Source: Lewinellaceae bacterium (GTDB lineage Bacteria; Bacteroidota; Bacteroidia; Chitinophagales; Saprospiraceae). From it: 64,000 bases of DNA. Each line of letters starts with the position of its first letter. Position 1 is the stretch's first letter. The translations under genes were made by a program, and so were the position numbers. Positions 55,022 through 64,000 of this stretch are shown piece by piece. The notes under the pieces are model-generated. The model was not told the DNA's origin. It worked only from the letters and a program-made list of their open reading frames with translations, and did no database searches. The stretch spans positions 1 through 64,000 of the forward strand of contig JADJUJ010000012.1 of assembly GCA_016710765.1 (NCBI GenBank). Direction: 5' to 3'.

Positions 55022-58000
55022 TTATCGCACGATCAGACGCTTTTGCGCCTTCCCGTCTTCTACCTGTAAGGAGATGATGTACATGCCCGGCATGAACAGT
55101 TTTCGCTGCAACACAATGGTGTTTTCACCTTCCACGCCCATGCCTGTTTGCCCAATGGTTTGTTTGCCCGCCAAATCAAACACCTGCAAATTGAATTTTT
55201 GCGGATACAGGAGTTCAAATTTCAGGGTAACATCGTCTACCGATGGGTTAGGGTAGAGGGCCATCTGGAAGGCTGGTTTTGGCCCAATAACACTCGATTT
55301 TACGGTTACCACTGAAGTACAGGTAGAGGAGTTGTTACTGTAGTCCTTTACTGTAATGAGCAGGTTGTTTGGGCCGAGGTTCGCTGCGGTATACGTTTTA
55401 GCAACCGGTGTATAAGTCCACACCGCGCAGTTATCGGTACTGCCGACAGCGAGTTGTGCGCTGAAAACGGTTACGGTGCCACTGGGGCCAAGCACCACAG
55501 TCACATCCTGGCAGATGGCGTTTGGCGCAATGTTGTCGTTCACCGTGATAATGGCCGAACAGGAAGCTGTATTGCCCGATTGGTCGGTGGCGGTCAGGTG
55601 CACGATGTGGGTGGTATTCAGGTCGCTGCAGTTGAATTGGGTAAAATCGAGGCTGTAGGTATTAATGCTGCAGTTGTCGAAACTTCCGTTGTTCACTTGC
55701 GCTGGCGTCAAAGTAGCCTGTCCGAGCGTATTCAGTGCAAGCGTCACATTTTGACACAATACTGTCGGTACTGATACATCCTTTACGGTTATGGTAGCGG
55801 TGCAGGTTTTGGTATTGCCGCTGCTGTCGGTTGCTTTCAGTACGGCAATGTTGGTACCCAGGTTAGCGCAACTGAACGTCGCGGGTGTCAGGCTGAGGGT
55901 AAAGCTGCAATTGTCGCTACTGCCATTGTCCACGGCCCCTGGCAGTACGGTCACGGTACCGTTTGCACCCAGGTTAACCGTGGCATTTTTACAAAGTGCC
56001 ACAGGTAAAATGGGATCCACAACGGTCACGGTGGCGGTGCACTGGGCGGAGTTTCCGCTCTGGTCGGTACCGGTGAGGGTAACCGTATTTGCCCCGATGT
56101 TGGCGCAGGTGTAGACCGTTTGGCTCAGTACCAGGGTTGCAATGGTACAGTTGTCGAAACTACCGTTGTTGATTTGCGGCACCGTTAAGGTAGCCTGTCC
56201 GGCTGCGTTGAGGTTGATCGTGGCATTTTTACACAACATCGTGGGTGGGATGTTGTCGACGATGGTCACGGTTGCCTGGCAGGTGCTGGAGTTGCCACTC
56301 TGGTCGGTTCCGGTAAGGGTCACGGTATTGGCGCCGAGGTTTGCACAAGTGAAGGCTGAAGGCGACACACTGAGGGTGCTCAGGGTGCAATTGTCGAAGC
56401 TGCCATTGTTGATCTGGGCGGCCGTAATAGTGCCCGAACCGGCGGCATTGAGCGGAACGGTGATCGACTGGCACACCATGGTAGGCGATATCAGGTCGAC
56501 CACCGTTACCACGGCACTGCAGGTGGCGGTATTGCCATTGCCGTCATTCACGGTAAGCACCACGGCGTTGGCGCCCAGGTTGCCGCAGGTAAATGCATTG
56601 GGCACAACCGACACCTGGTTTACGGTACCGCAGTTGTCGGCCCCGCTTTGTAACACGTCGGCGGTGGTAATGGATGCTGCACCGGCTGCGTTCAGATTAG
56701 CCGTAAAGGGCTTGCACACTACCGTTGGCGGGGTGATATCCTTCAAGGTTACGGTGAACGTACAGGAAGCCGTGTTGCCATTGCCGTCATCAGCCGTGAG
56801 CGTCACGGTTTCAAAATCGTTGTGGCCACTGAGCACGGTGCTGGGCGCCGGGCTTTGGGTAACGGTTGGGTTGGCAGCACAGTTGTCGCTGACCGATACC
56901 GGATTGTGCGTACCCACCACACCGCTGCAGTTGGCATCGGCTGCAATGGTGGTATTGGCCGGACAAACGATCACGGGTGGTGTTACGTCCTTCAAGGTCA
57001 CGGTGAACGTACAGGAAGCCGTATTGCCGTTGCCATCGTCGGCCGTGAGCGTCACGGTTTCAAAGTCGTTGTGGCCACTGAGCACGGTGCTGGGCGCCGG
57101 GCTTTGGGAAACGGTTGGGTTGGCGGTGCAGTTGTCGCTGACCGATACTGGGCTGTGCGTACCTACCACACCGCTGCAGTTGGCATCGGCTGCCACGGTC
57201 ATATCGGTCGGACAAACGATCACGGGTGGTGTTACGTCCTTCAAGGTCACTGTAAAGGTGCAGAAGGCTGTATTGCCATTGCCATCGTCGGCCGTGAGCG
57301 TCACGGTTTCAAAGTCGTTGTGTCCACTGAGCACGGTACTGGGCGCCGGGCTTTGGGTAACGGCTGGGTTGGCGGTGCAGTTATCGCTGACCGATACTGG
57401 GCTGTGCGTACCTACCACACCGCTGCAGTTGGCATCGGCTGCCACGGTCATGTTGGCCGGGCAGACGATCACGGGTGGTGTTACGTCCTTCAAGGTCACG
57501 GTGAAGTTGCAGGAAGCCGTATTGCCGTTGCCATCGTCAGCCGTGAGCGTCACGGTTTCAAAGTCGTTATGTCCACTGAGCACGGTGCTGGGCGCCGGGC
57601 TTTGGGTAACGGTTGGGTTGGCGGTGCAGTTATCGCTGACCGATACTGGGCTGTGCGTACCGACCACACCGCTGCAGTTGGCATCGGCTGCCACGGTCAT
57701 GTTGGCCGGGCAAACGATCACGGGTGGTGTTACGTCCTTCAAGGTCACGGTGAAGTTGCAGGAAGCCGTATTGCCGTTGCCATCGTCAGCCGTGAGCGTC
57801 ACGGTTTCAAAGTCGTTGTGTCCACTGAGCACGGTGCTGGGCGCCGGGCTTTGGGTAACGGCTGGGTTGGCCGTACAGTTGTCACTAACCGAAACCGGAT
57901 TGTGCGTACCCACCACACCGCTACAGTTGGCATCGGCAGCCACGGTCATATCAGCCGGACAAACAATCACGGGAGGGGTGACATCCTTTAAGGTTACGGT

Positions 58001-61000
58001 AAAATTGCAGGAGGCTGTATTGCCGTTGCCATCATCGGCAGTGAGCGTCACGGTTTCAAAGTCGTTGTGGCCATTAAGCACGGTGCTGGGCGCCGGGCTT
58101 TGGGTAACGGTTGGGTTGGCGGTGCAGTTATCGCTGACCGAAACTGCAGCATGCGTACCGACCACCCCAGAACAGTTGGCATCGGCTGCCACGGTCATAT
58201 CAGCCGGACAAACAATCACGGGTGGGGTGACATCTTTCAAGGTCACCGTAAAGGTGCAGAAGGCTGCATTGCCGTTGCCATCGTCGGCACCAAGGGTTAC
58301 CAGTTCCGAATCGTTGTGGCCGCTGAGCACGGTGGTAGCAACAGGGCTTTGGGTTACAGCCGGGTTGGCGGTGCAGTTGTCGCTGACCGATACCGGGCTG
58401 TGAGCGCCCACCACACCGCTGCAGTTGGCATCAGCGGCCACGGTCATGTTGGCCGGACAAACAACCACGGGAGGGGTGACATCCTTTAAGGTTACGGTAA
58501 AATTGCAGGAGGCTGTATTGCCGTTGCCGTCGTTGGCGGTAAGCGTCACGGTTTTTACATCGTTGTGGCCGCTGAGCGGCGTGGAAGCTGCCGGGCTTTG
58601 GGTCACGGCTGGGTTGGCAGCACAGTTGTCCGTAACGGAAGCTGGCGCATGGGCGCCCACTACTCCGCTACAATTGGCATCGGCGGCTACGGTTGTGTTG
58701 GCCGGGCAAACGATTACCGGCGGTGTGGTATCTTCCACCAGAACCGATACGGTTCCCGTATTGGTACAACCATTTGCATCGGTCACCGAAACGGTATAAA
58801 CACCAGCGGTGGACGCATTTCCTGTAAATCCAGGCGGATTTGCCTGGTTAGAGGTATAGCCATTGGGCCCTGCCCAGGCATAAGACACTCCTACCCCTCC
58901 TGCCTGGAGTAAAATGTTGGTATTGGGACAAACTGGGCTGTTGCTGGTGGGTTGAACCGCCGGTCCGTTCACCACAACGGCTACCGAAGCACTGGCTTTG
59001 CAGTTTTTGTTGTCGGTCACGGTCACGGTGTATGTACCGGAGGCATTTACATAAACCTGAAATGGATTCGGGTTCTGTTGTGTGCTGGAAAAACTGTTTG
59101 GCCCCGCCCAGGCATACGCAACATAAGGTGTGGTGCCGCCCGTTGGGGTAGCGTTCAGCGTAAGGTTTGTACCAGAGCAAACCGGACTGTTGCTGGTAGC
59201 CGTAATCGTTGGGCCGACAAAATTTGTTACCGAAACAGGCGCTGTAGTGGTTCCCGTACAACCGAAATTATCGGTAACCGTCACACGATATATCCCGGCA
59301 TAAGTCAATATAACCGGGGTTCTGACGGGGTCTTCCTGTGTGGAGACAAAACTGGCGGGGCCTGTCCAACTATACGAATAGGGGCCTGTGCCGCTCGTCG
59401 TATTCGATTCCAGGTTAAGGGTAGCACCGAGGCATACCGGACTATTGGTGGTAACGCTAATGACGGGTTTGGCATGAATGACCACTGTGGTGGTCGCCGT
59501 GGCCGTACAACCATTGCTGTCGGTCACCTTAACCTGATAAGTACCCGCCGAAGCCAGTGTAGTTGAAAAAGGTGCTGGATCCTCAGCAGAAGCACCGTAG
59601 CCATCGGGACCCGTCCACATAAAGGACGCATAGGTGCCCGATCCTGCAGACGGCGTTGAAGAAAGCGAAATGCTGGCATCCTGGCATACTGGACCAGTAT
59701 TGGCAGCGGTGATCGACGGCAGGGAATATACGGTGACCGTAACAGTGGAGGACGCTGAACATCCCAGTGCATCCGTAACGGTTACAGTGTAGGTTCCTGC
59801 TGCTGCCATCGTTGCCGGGAAACTGGCAGGATCCTCTACATTAGCGGTATAGCCATTGGGGCCTGCCCACGCAAAGGAGGCATAAGGCAGGGCGCCATTG
59901 GTGGGTGTTGATTGCAAACTGATGGCACTGCCCGTACAAACCGGTGCACCCAACGACGCTGTTATCGTAGGGCAAACAGCCACCACCACCGTCGTCGTGC
60001 CCGTTCCTATACAGCCATTGCTGTCGGTCACCGTGACGGTATACACGCCAGCGGTATTCAGCGCAGCGGTAAATCCGGTAGGATTCGCCATCGTGGAACT
60101 GTAACCGTTGGGGCCTGCCCAGGAATAGGTATAGCCGGAACCCGAACCACCCGAAGCGGTAGCATTGAGTAAAATAAGGCTCCCAACACTAACAGGGCTG
60201 TTGCTTCCTGCCGTCACGGTGGGGTTGGTATTGACCACAACATTGGTCGTGCCGCTACCCGAACAACCAATACTGTCGGTTACAATTACTGTATACACAC
60301 CCGCTTTGGCAAGCGTCGCTGTAAAAGGCACAGGGTTTTTAGACGGCGATGAATAGCCATTGGGACCCGTCCAGGCAAAACCATAGTTTGTGCCAGTGCC
60401 TCCGGATGGCGTAGAACTCAGCACAATATTACTGCCAATGCACACCGGGCTGTTGCTGTTGGCAACAATCGTGGGGGCGGCATTGGCTGAAACGGTAATG
60501 GTTGTGCTGGCAGTTGCCGTACAACCTGCCTGGTCGGTCAGCAGTACGGTATATACACCCGTAGCTGCCGGCGTGGCCGGAAACGATGCGGGGTCTTCCA
60601 GGGTGGACATAAAACCATTAGGGCCTGACCATGCAAAACCATAAGGCATGGTGCCTCCTGAAGGCGTAGAACCCAGCTGAATTGGGGAGCCCTGGCAAAC
60701 TGGCGTGCCGCTGCCCGAAGCCGTAATGCTGGCCGGGGGCGCAATGGTAATAGAGGCCACGGCTGTACAGGCGCCCGTACTCGTGACAATAACCGTATAG
60801 GTGCCGGCTGTGCTGACGGAGGTCGATGATTGCGTCGATCCATTGCTCCACAGGTAACTGATGCCACCGGCAGCCTGAAGACTCACATTGCCGGCAAAGC
60901 ACAACAAACTGCTTGTCTGCCCATTGATGGTGGCCACAAAAGGCTCCGTCAATTGGTTGGTGATCGTAACGGAAAGCACCAATACATCACTTAAAAGTGC

Positions 61001-62674
61001 AGCGTTTGTCACCTTAATATTTACCCCATAAACATTGTCGGTGTTGGCATCCATTGGAATTTCAAAATCAGGCGTGAAACCATTGGCCCAACTCAAAATT
61101 CCCGTGACGGGATCTATGGAAAAACGCAACACATCCGCACCGCCATCCAGGCTGTACGTCAGGCCTGCGCCTTCGCTGTTGTTGGGGTCTGCTGTTTCGG
61201 TGTCATAGAGCACAGAACAGGCATTTTCCTGAAAATTAACCGCCGAAGCCGACGTAATAACGGGCTGAATGTCGTTGACAATGCTAAAAACAGCCAGGTT
61301 TGAGTCGCGGCGGACCAGCGGAAAATGACAATCCCAGACAATAAAATCCACGGGATAAGCACCCAGCCAACTGGTATCTACAATGGCAATATTGACAACA
61401 CCCGCTGCCGAAATGCTTGGCACCAACGGCGAAACCTGTACCGGGTACGGATTGGCTACCGTGCCCGTGGTGGTGCCGGATGCATACACCAGCGTGGTCG
61501 TTTTTTCATACAAATATTGGTTTTGCGCATCGTAAACTTTGAACGTAATCGGTCCGGATCCCACATTTGCCAACAACATGCTATAGGAGATGTTGGGCAA
61601 AACACCCACCGGGGTGGCCCAACCCGCCAAAACGCCATTTACAAACCCGGCCATTTTGGCGCCAGCGCCGGCTACAGGTTCGTCGGCAAAAAGCGGACGC
61701 GCAATTACCGTCATGGGCAGAACGCCAGGCGCAACTGACGGCCATGCCGGATCGGTGGCGGTTCCTACAAAGGGGAACACATCAAAGTCGAATTGATGGC
61801 AGTCACCGTTGAACATGAGGTAATCATCGAGATCAAAATTGGTAAAGGATGCACCTTGGAAAATCGTCTGGTCGGGAATGTCCTGCCATACCGGCGGTCC
61901 GTAATCTGGCAACACCGTAAACCAGCCGGTGATGGTATCCGCCAGTTGGTTCGCCGTTTGCTCCGTGACGATGATGCGGACCGAATCGGTACCAATCCAG
62001 GCGCCAGAAACCGGTGTGACCGTCAGTACGCCATTCACGATACTGGCGTTCAGGTTTGGTCCCGGTTGTGCCGACCAGACAACCGGGTCGCTGTCGGCAC
62101 TGAACAAATAGTCTACCAGGTTAACCGGATCAAACGGAATGGTTTGAAGGGTGGTGTCGGCCAGTAGTGGTGACAACACCGGCGGGTAGTCCAAGTTCGG
62201 ATCGATGTTTACAAAAAACGGTGAACCAAGGGATCCTACACTGCCGTTGTGTAGAAAAACACTGGTTTCCGCCGTACCATACACTGCGTCATTCGGCGCG
62301 TAGTAGACCTGGAAATGCAGCGTTTCCCCATTATAAGTGTTGGAATATACTGTGGTGTAAAAATACATTTCACCGCCGATGACGGTGGGGGTGGCCACCC
62401 CCCGCAGTTCGCCGCCAACAAATACTCCGACGATGTTGCCGGGAGCGTTGCTGTTGGTACCCTGAAACTGTACCCGGATGATCATGTTCATGTTGAACTC
62501 GAAATTCAACGGGTTGATCGACCAGTTGGGTGGCGCTGCACCCAATACACGATCGTTTCCAGGATGCAGCGGTGTTCCTGCCTGCAGTGACAGGCCGGGG
62601 ATCAACCAAATAAGCAGCAGCACAGTATGCAGCATGCAACGGGTTGACCCTATGATGATGGAATTCCATTTCAT
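55022..62674 (-). CDS. Giant HYR/Ig-like repeat T9SS-secreted adhesin
   Basis: A 2550-residue protein. Layout: signal peptide (residues ~1-33), an N-terminal beta-sandwich region shared with the gene at 62707 (FNMNMIIRVQFQGTNSNAPG), a cadherin-like domain near residue 500 (TYSLDGGADVLRFSIDPVTG), nine SprB/PKD-like repeats of about 85 residues (PVCxGxxIxLxSTPSGG.. GxYTVxVTDxxGC), eight HYR repeats of 83 residues (TPPVIVCPAN, VVGTHSPVSVSDNCTANP, VTLTADDGNGNTASC), six variant HYR-like repeats (xCKNATxNLNAAGQ, NNGSFDNC) and a T9SS sorting domain (LYPNPSVDDVTLKFEL ... QKRLIVR). SprB-type proteins serve in gliding motility or adhesion. The gene stays open despite long repeats. Confidence 0.92.
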   Translation of the reverse strand: MKWNSIIIGSTRCMLHTVLLLIWLIPGLSLQAGTPLHPGNDRVLGAAPPNWSINPLNFEFNMNMIIRVQFQGTNSNAPGNIVGVFVGGELRGVATPTVIGGEMYFYTTVYSNTYNGETLHFQVYYAPNDAVYGTAETSVFLHNGSVGSLGSPFFVNIDPNLDYPPVLSPLLADTTLQTIPFDPVNLVDYLFSADSDPVVWSAQPGPNLNASIVNGVLTVTPVSGAWIGTDSVRIIVTEQTANQLADTITGWFTVLPDYGPPVWQDIPDQTIFQGASFTNFDLDDYLMFNGDCHQFDFDVFPFVGTATDPAWPSVAPGVLPMTVIARPLFADEPVAGAGAKMAGFVNGVLAGWATPVGVLPNISYSMLLANVGSGPITFKVYDAQNQYLYEKTTTLVYASGTTTGTVANPYPVQVSPLVPSISAAGVVNIAIVDTSWLGAYPVDFIVWDCHFPLVRRDSNLAVFSIVNDIQPVITSASAVNFQENACSVLYDTETADPNNSEGAGLTYSLDGGADVLRFSIDPVTGILSWANGFTPDFEIPMDANTDNVYGVNIKVTNAALLSDVLVLSVTITNQLTEPFVATINGQTSSLLCFAGNVSLQAAGGISYLWSNGSTQSSTSVSTAGTYTVIVTSTGACTAVASITIAPPASITASGSGTPVCQGSPIQLGSTPSGGTMPYGFAWSGPNGFMSTLEDPASFPATPAATGVYTVLLTDQAGCTATASTTITVSANAAPTIVANSNSPVCIGSNIVLSSTPSGGTGTNYGFAWTGPNGYSSPSKNPVPFTATLAKAGVYTVIVTDSIGCSGSGTTNVVVNTNPTVTAGSNSPVSVGSLILLNATASGGSGSGYTYSWAGPNGYSSTMANPTGFTAALNTAGVYTVTVTDSNGCIGTGTTTVVVAVCPTITASLGAPVCTGSAISLQSTPTNGALPYASFAWAGPNGYTANVEDPASFPATMAAAGTYTVTVTDALGCSASSTVTVTVYSLPSITAANTGPVCQDASISLSSTPSAGSGTYASFMWTGPDGYGASAEDPAPFSTTLASAGTYQVKVTDSNGCTATATTTVVIHAKPVISVTTNSPVCLGATLNLESNTTSGTGPYSYSWTGPASFVSTQEDPVRTPVILTYAGIYRVTVTDNFGCTGTTTAPVSVTNFVGPTITATSNSPVCSGTNLTLNATPTGGTTPYVAYAWAGPNSFSSTQQNPNPFQVYVNASGTYTVTVTDNKNCKASASVAVVVNGPAVQPTSNSPVCPNTNILLQAGGVGVSYAWAGPNGYTSNQANPPGFTGNASTAGVYTVSVTDANGCTNTGTVSVLVEDTTPPVIVCPANTTVAADANCSGVVGAHAPASVTDNCAANPAVTQSPAASTPLSGHNDVKTVTLTANDGNGNTASCNFTVTLKDVTPPVVVCPANMTVAADANCSGVVGAHSPVSVSDNCTANPAVTQSPVATTVLSGHNDSELVTLGADDGNGNAAFCTFTVTLKDVTPPVIVCPADMTVAADANCSGVVGTHAAVSVSDNCTANPTVTQSPAPSTVLNGHNDFETVTLTADDGNGNTASCNFTVTLKDVTPPVIVCPADMTVAADANCSGVVGTHNPVSVSDNCTANPAVTQSPAPSTVLSGHNDFETVTLTADDGNGNTASCNFTVTLKDVTPPVIVCPANMTVAADANCSGVVGTHSPVSVSDNCTANPTVTQSPAPSTVLSGHNDFETVTLTADDGNGNTASCNFTVTLKDVTPPVIVCPANMTVAADANCSGVVGTHSPVSVSDNCTANPAVTQSPAPSTVLSGHNDFETVTLTADDGNGNTAFCTFTVTLKDVTPPVIVCPTDMTVAADANCSGVVGTHSPVSVSDNCTANPTVSQSPAPSTVLSGHNDFETVTLTADDGNGNTASCTFTVTLKDVTPPVIVCPANTTIAADANCSGVVGTHNPVSVSDNCAANPTVTQSPAPSTVLSGHNDFETVTLTADDGNGNTASCTFTVTLKDITPPTVVCKPFTANLNAAGAASITTADVLQSGADNCGTVNQVSVVPNAFTCGNLGANAVVLTVNDGNGNTATCSAVVTVVDLISPTMVCQSITVPLNAAGSGTITAAQINNGSFDNCTLSTLSVSPSAFTCANLGANTVTLTGTDQSGNSSTCQATVTIVDNIPPTMLCKNATINLNAAGQATLTVPQINNGSFDNCTIATLVLSQTVYTCANIGANTVTLTGTDQSGNSAQCTATVTVVDPILPVALCKNATVNLGANGTVTVLPGAVDNGSSDNCSFTLSLTPATFSCANLGTNIAVLKATDSSGNTKTCTATITVKDVSVPTVLCQNVTLALNTLGQATLTPAQVNNGSFDNCSINTYSLDFTQFNCSDLNTTHIVHLTATDQSGNTASCSAIITVNDNIAPNAICQDVTVVLGPSGTVTVFSAQLAVGSTDNCAVWTYTPVAKTYTAANLGPNNLLITVKDYSNNSSTCTSVVTVKSSVIGPKPAFQMALYPNPSVDDVTLKFELLYPQKFNLQVFDLAGKQTIGQTGMGVEGENTIVLQRKLFMPGMYIISLQVEDGKAQKRLIVR
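56730..58721. repeat. Eight near-identical 249-bp HYR repeats
   Basis: The marker CCACTGAGCACGG recurs at 56826, 57075, 57324, 57573, 57822, 58071, 58320 and 58569, every 249 bp. Nucleotide identity between the copies is high, including silent sites, which implies recent duplication or gene conversion inside the adhesin gene. Confidence 0.9.
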
Positions 62675-62706
62675 GTTTTCTTAATTTTTTTTGATGAAAA
62701 CCATCG

Positions 62707-64000
62707 TTATTGCAATACTACTTTCTGTACTACACTTCCCGATTCGGTTTGCAGCCGGATAAAATATACCCCGGGTGACAGGTCCATTCCTTTTGAGGAT
62801 TGCCCTTTCCAGGTCAGTGTGTTTAATCCGGATTGTGCCATGTAATGCATGCTTGACACGGTTTGCCCGCTGAGGTTGGTCATGGTCAAACTCACCTCTT
62901 GTGCCTCGCGCAAAGCGAAACGCAACATGGTTTCGGTATGGAACGGATTGGGTTGTACATCAAACGACTGCACCGAAGTAGCCTCATTTGACCCCGACGA
63001 TGGCAGGGTAAAGGGTACCGGTGATTCGATACTGCCCTGGTGCAAATCGGGAGAGAAATACATCAATTCATTCTAATCCTGGATCGTGCCATTGCTGCTG
63101 TCGAACAACTTGTAATGCACCTGCTCGCCATTCGAATTGGCATAAGCGGTTTGGAAAAACAAGTACGACTGCAAAGGCTCAATGTAGATGGCCGGACTGG
63201 CCCCACGCACCTCATTGCCAACAAAGGCACCCAGTTCCATTGTTCCGGTGGTAATGTTGTTGCCGTTTGCCTTCAACATACCGATCAGGGTCATGCTGTT
63301 TTCATACTGCGTTGGATCAACCGACCAGAAACTGGAGGGCGGCGCTCCGGCTACCGATTTACCCGAATTCCCCCTGGCTGCATCATCGTCGCCGTTGAAG
63401 TTGGAAGGGGGTGGATAAATAAGGGTGCCAGGCGTCGACATTTTGAGCTGGTAACCCAGTGGCGGTTGCATGAATTTCAGGTTGCCCACCCAGCCAAACT
63501 GCGAGTTGATGTATTGCGCAAAAGCGGTCTGGCTTTTGACAATATCGCCAGTTTGAGCCGGTAACGAAGACAACGCCGTATTCACAGGAAGGGAATAGTT
63601 CGGGATGTACCCGATCCAGTTCCAGCCCGTAACAACCGGTATGGGTGTAGTCGCAGGGTTGAGCACATTGCCCAGCATCTGTAACGTATCGGGTTGATCG
63701 GCACGGTAAATGTACATGGAGGAATTGCCCAGGGTACCCAGCGAGCCCAGCCAGCCACTGCCGTTCAGGTAGGTGGAAAAGGTGTTTTGCGATTTCATCA
63801 AATCACCCGAAGGATGGTTCAGCGAAGCCAATGCCTGGTTGATGGCGGGATCCGGGAATGCCAGGTTGAACGACAGCCAGTTCCAGCCATAGCCAAAAGT
63901 GACGTCACGCAACACGTTGTTGTTGGTGTGCAACACTTGCGGGCTGATCGGATCGCCAATGACGTTGTCGGGCTGGAACGTAAAATAGTCTTCCAGCACC
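62707..64000 (-). CDS. T9SS-secreted protein, 5' end beyond the window, with an in-frame stop
   Basis: Partial gene. The upstream part (63073-64000) has repeated 'GWNWIG.. N.. VN.ALSSL..GD.VKSQ..FA.Y' units (YGWNWLSFNLAFPDPAINQA, VTGWNWIGYIPNYSLPVNTA) and a beta-sandwich domain (MTLIGMLKANGNNITTGTME, VHYKLFDSSNGTIQD). A TAG at 63073-63075 interrupts it; reading on in the same frame gives NELMYFSPDLHQGSIESPVP and a T9SS sorting domain (VQPNPFHTETMLRFAL ... GSVVQKVVLQ). The junction sequence is what the related region of the giant adhesin predicts. The stop is probably a sequence error or a recent mutation. It lies 32 bases upstream of the adhesin, same strand, and may be cotranscribed. Confidence 0.8.

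Noticed and set aside
56822..57991. 389-codon plus-strand frame in the same repeats
   Set aside because: Another antisense shadow of the same repeat period.
56142..58403. 753-codon plus-strand open frame opposite the adhesin repeats
   Set aside because: It mirrors the 249-bp repeats, has low-complexity repetitive residues and no promoter or domain; the minus-strand adhesin explains the sequence.

Overview
The window is a Bacteroidota chromosome segment, most likely from Saprospiria or a relative (family-level placement is inference). Evidence: secreted proteins with type IX secretion (T9SS) C-terminal sorting domains (about residues 'PNP...GxY.....G....KxxxxR') recur throughout; several genes are preceded by the Bacteroidota -7 promoter box TAnnTTTG; Shine-Dalgarno sequences are weak or absent; and lineage-typical families appear (PorV2-like protein, HU-CCDC81/SPOR protein, DUF4296 lipoprotein, HYR and SprB-like repeat adhesins, choice-of-anchor-B proteins). 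No phage, plasmid, CRISPR or insertion-sequence transposase was seen.

Layout. 0.1-6.3 kb: a frameshifted small protein, two tRNAs (Pro-CGG, Thr-CGT) with a shared terminator, a PaaY-like hexapeptide protein, an FG-GAP/VCBS T9SS protein, an NrtR-type regulator and an HU-SPOR envelope protein. 6.3-14.7 kb: methylmalonyl-CoA epimerase, a membrane metallophosphoesterase, a UvrD-like helicase-nuclease, a secreted beta-helix protein and a saccharopine dehydrogenase. 15.6-24.7 kb: TonB/TPR protein, DUF547, DksA-type zinc finger, tail-collar-like protein, a PhoB/PhoR-like pair, a five-heme T9SS cytochrome and an exonuclease/GIY-YIG protein. 24.8-34.8 kb: SUMF1-like and NamZ-like (DUF1343) proteins, YraN, an anchor-B protein, dapB, ftsE, sucC, an OmpA protein and sixA. 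35.3-45.2 kb: SWIM protein, rlmH, rhomboid, thioredoxin, NAD(P)HX repair enzyme, CaiB-type CoA transferase, SH3 protein, Mrp ATPase and holA. 45.2-50.1 kb: palindromic elements, a 147-bp tandem array, 3-hydroxyacyl-CoA dehydrogenase and a GH1 glycosidase. 50.1-64 kb: two candidate structured RNAs, a PorV2-like protein, a second anchor-B protein, a glycosyltransferase, a 2550-residue repeat adhesin and the 3' part of another T9SS protein running off the window.

Three things stand out. (1) At least four dispersed ~130-161 bp palindromic elements (1620, 34966, 45230, 45469) share a core and architecture, while their arms differ between copies but stay self-complementary within each copy. (2) Eight genes are broken by one-base indels, mostly in or beside homopolymers, and one more by an in-frame stop. 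Each reconstructed gene becomes a whole number of codons of sensible length, which points to residual consensus errors of an indel-prone long-read assembly rather than real gene decay. (3) Two intergenic minus-strand regions (50139-50375 and 53121-53420) have strong terminators, nested hairpins and, for the first, a consensus promoter, and look like unannotated small RNAs.

Stretches without genes: 14653-15602 holds hairpins and a terminator; 18715-19356 a hairpin and one doubtful small ORF; 34786-35369 a palindromic element and a promoter; 45195-45683 two palindromic elements; 46233-47112 the tandem array; 50079-50438 and 53016-53685 the candidate RNAs; 54673-55021 a decayed sorting-domain fragment, a hairpin and a terminator.
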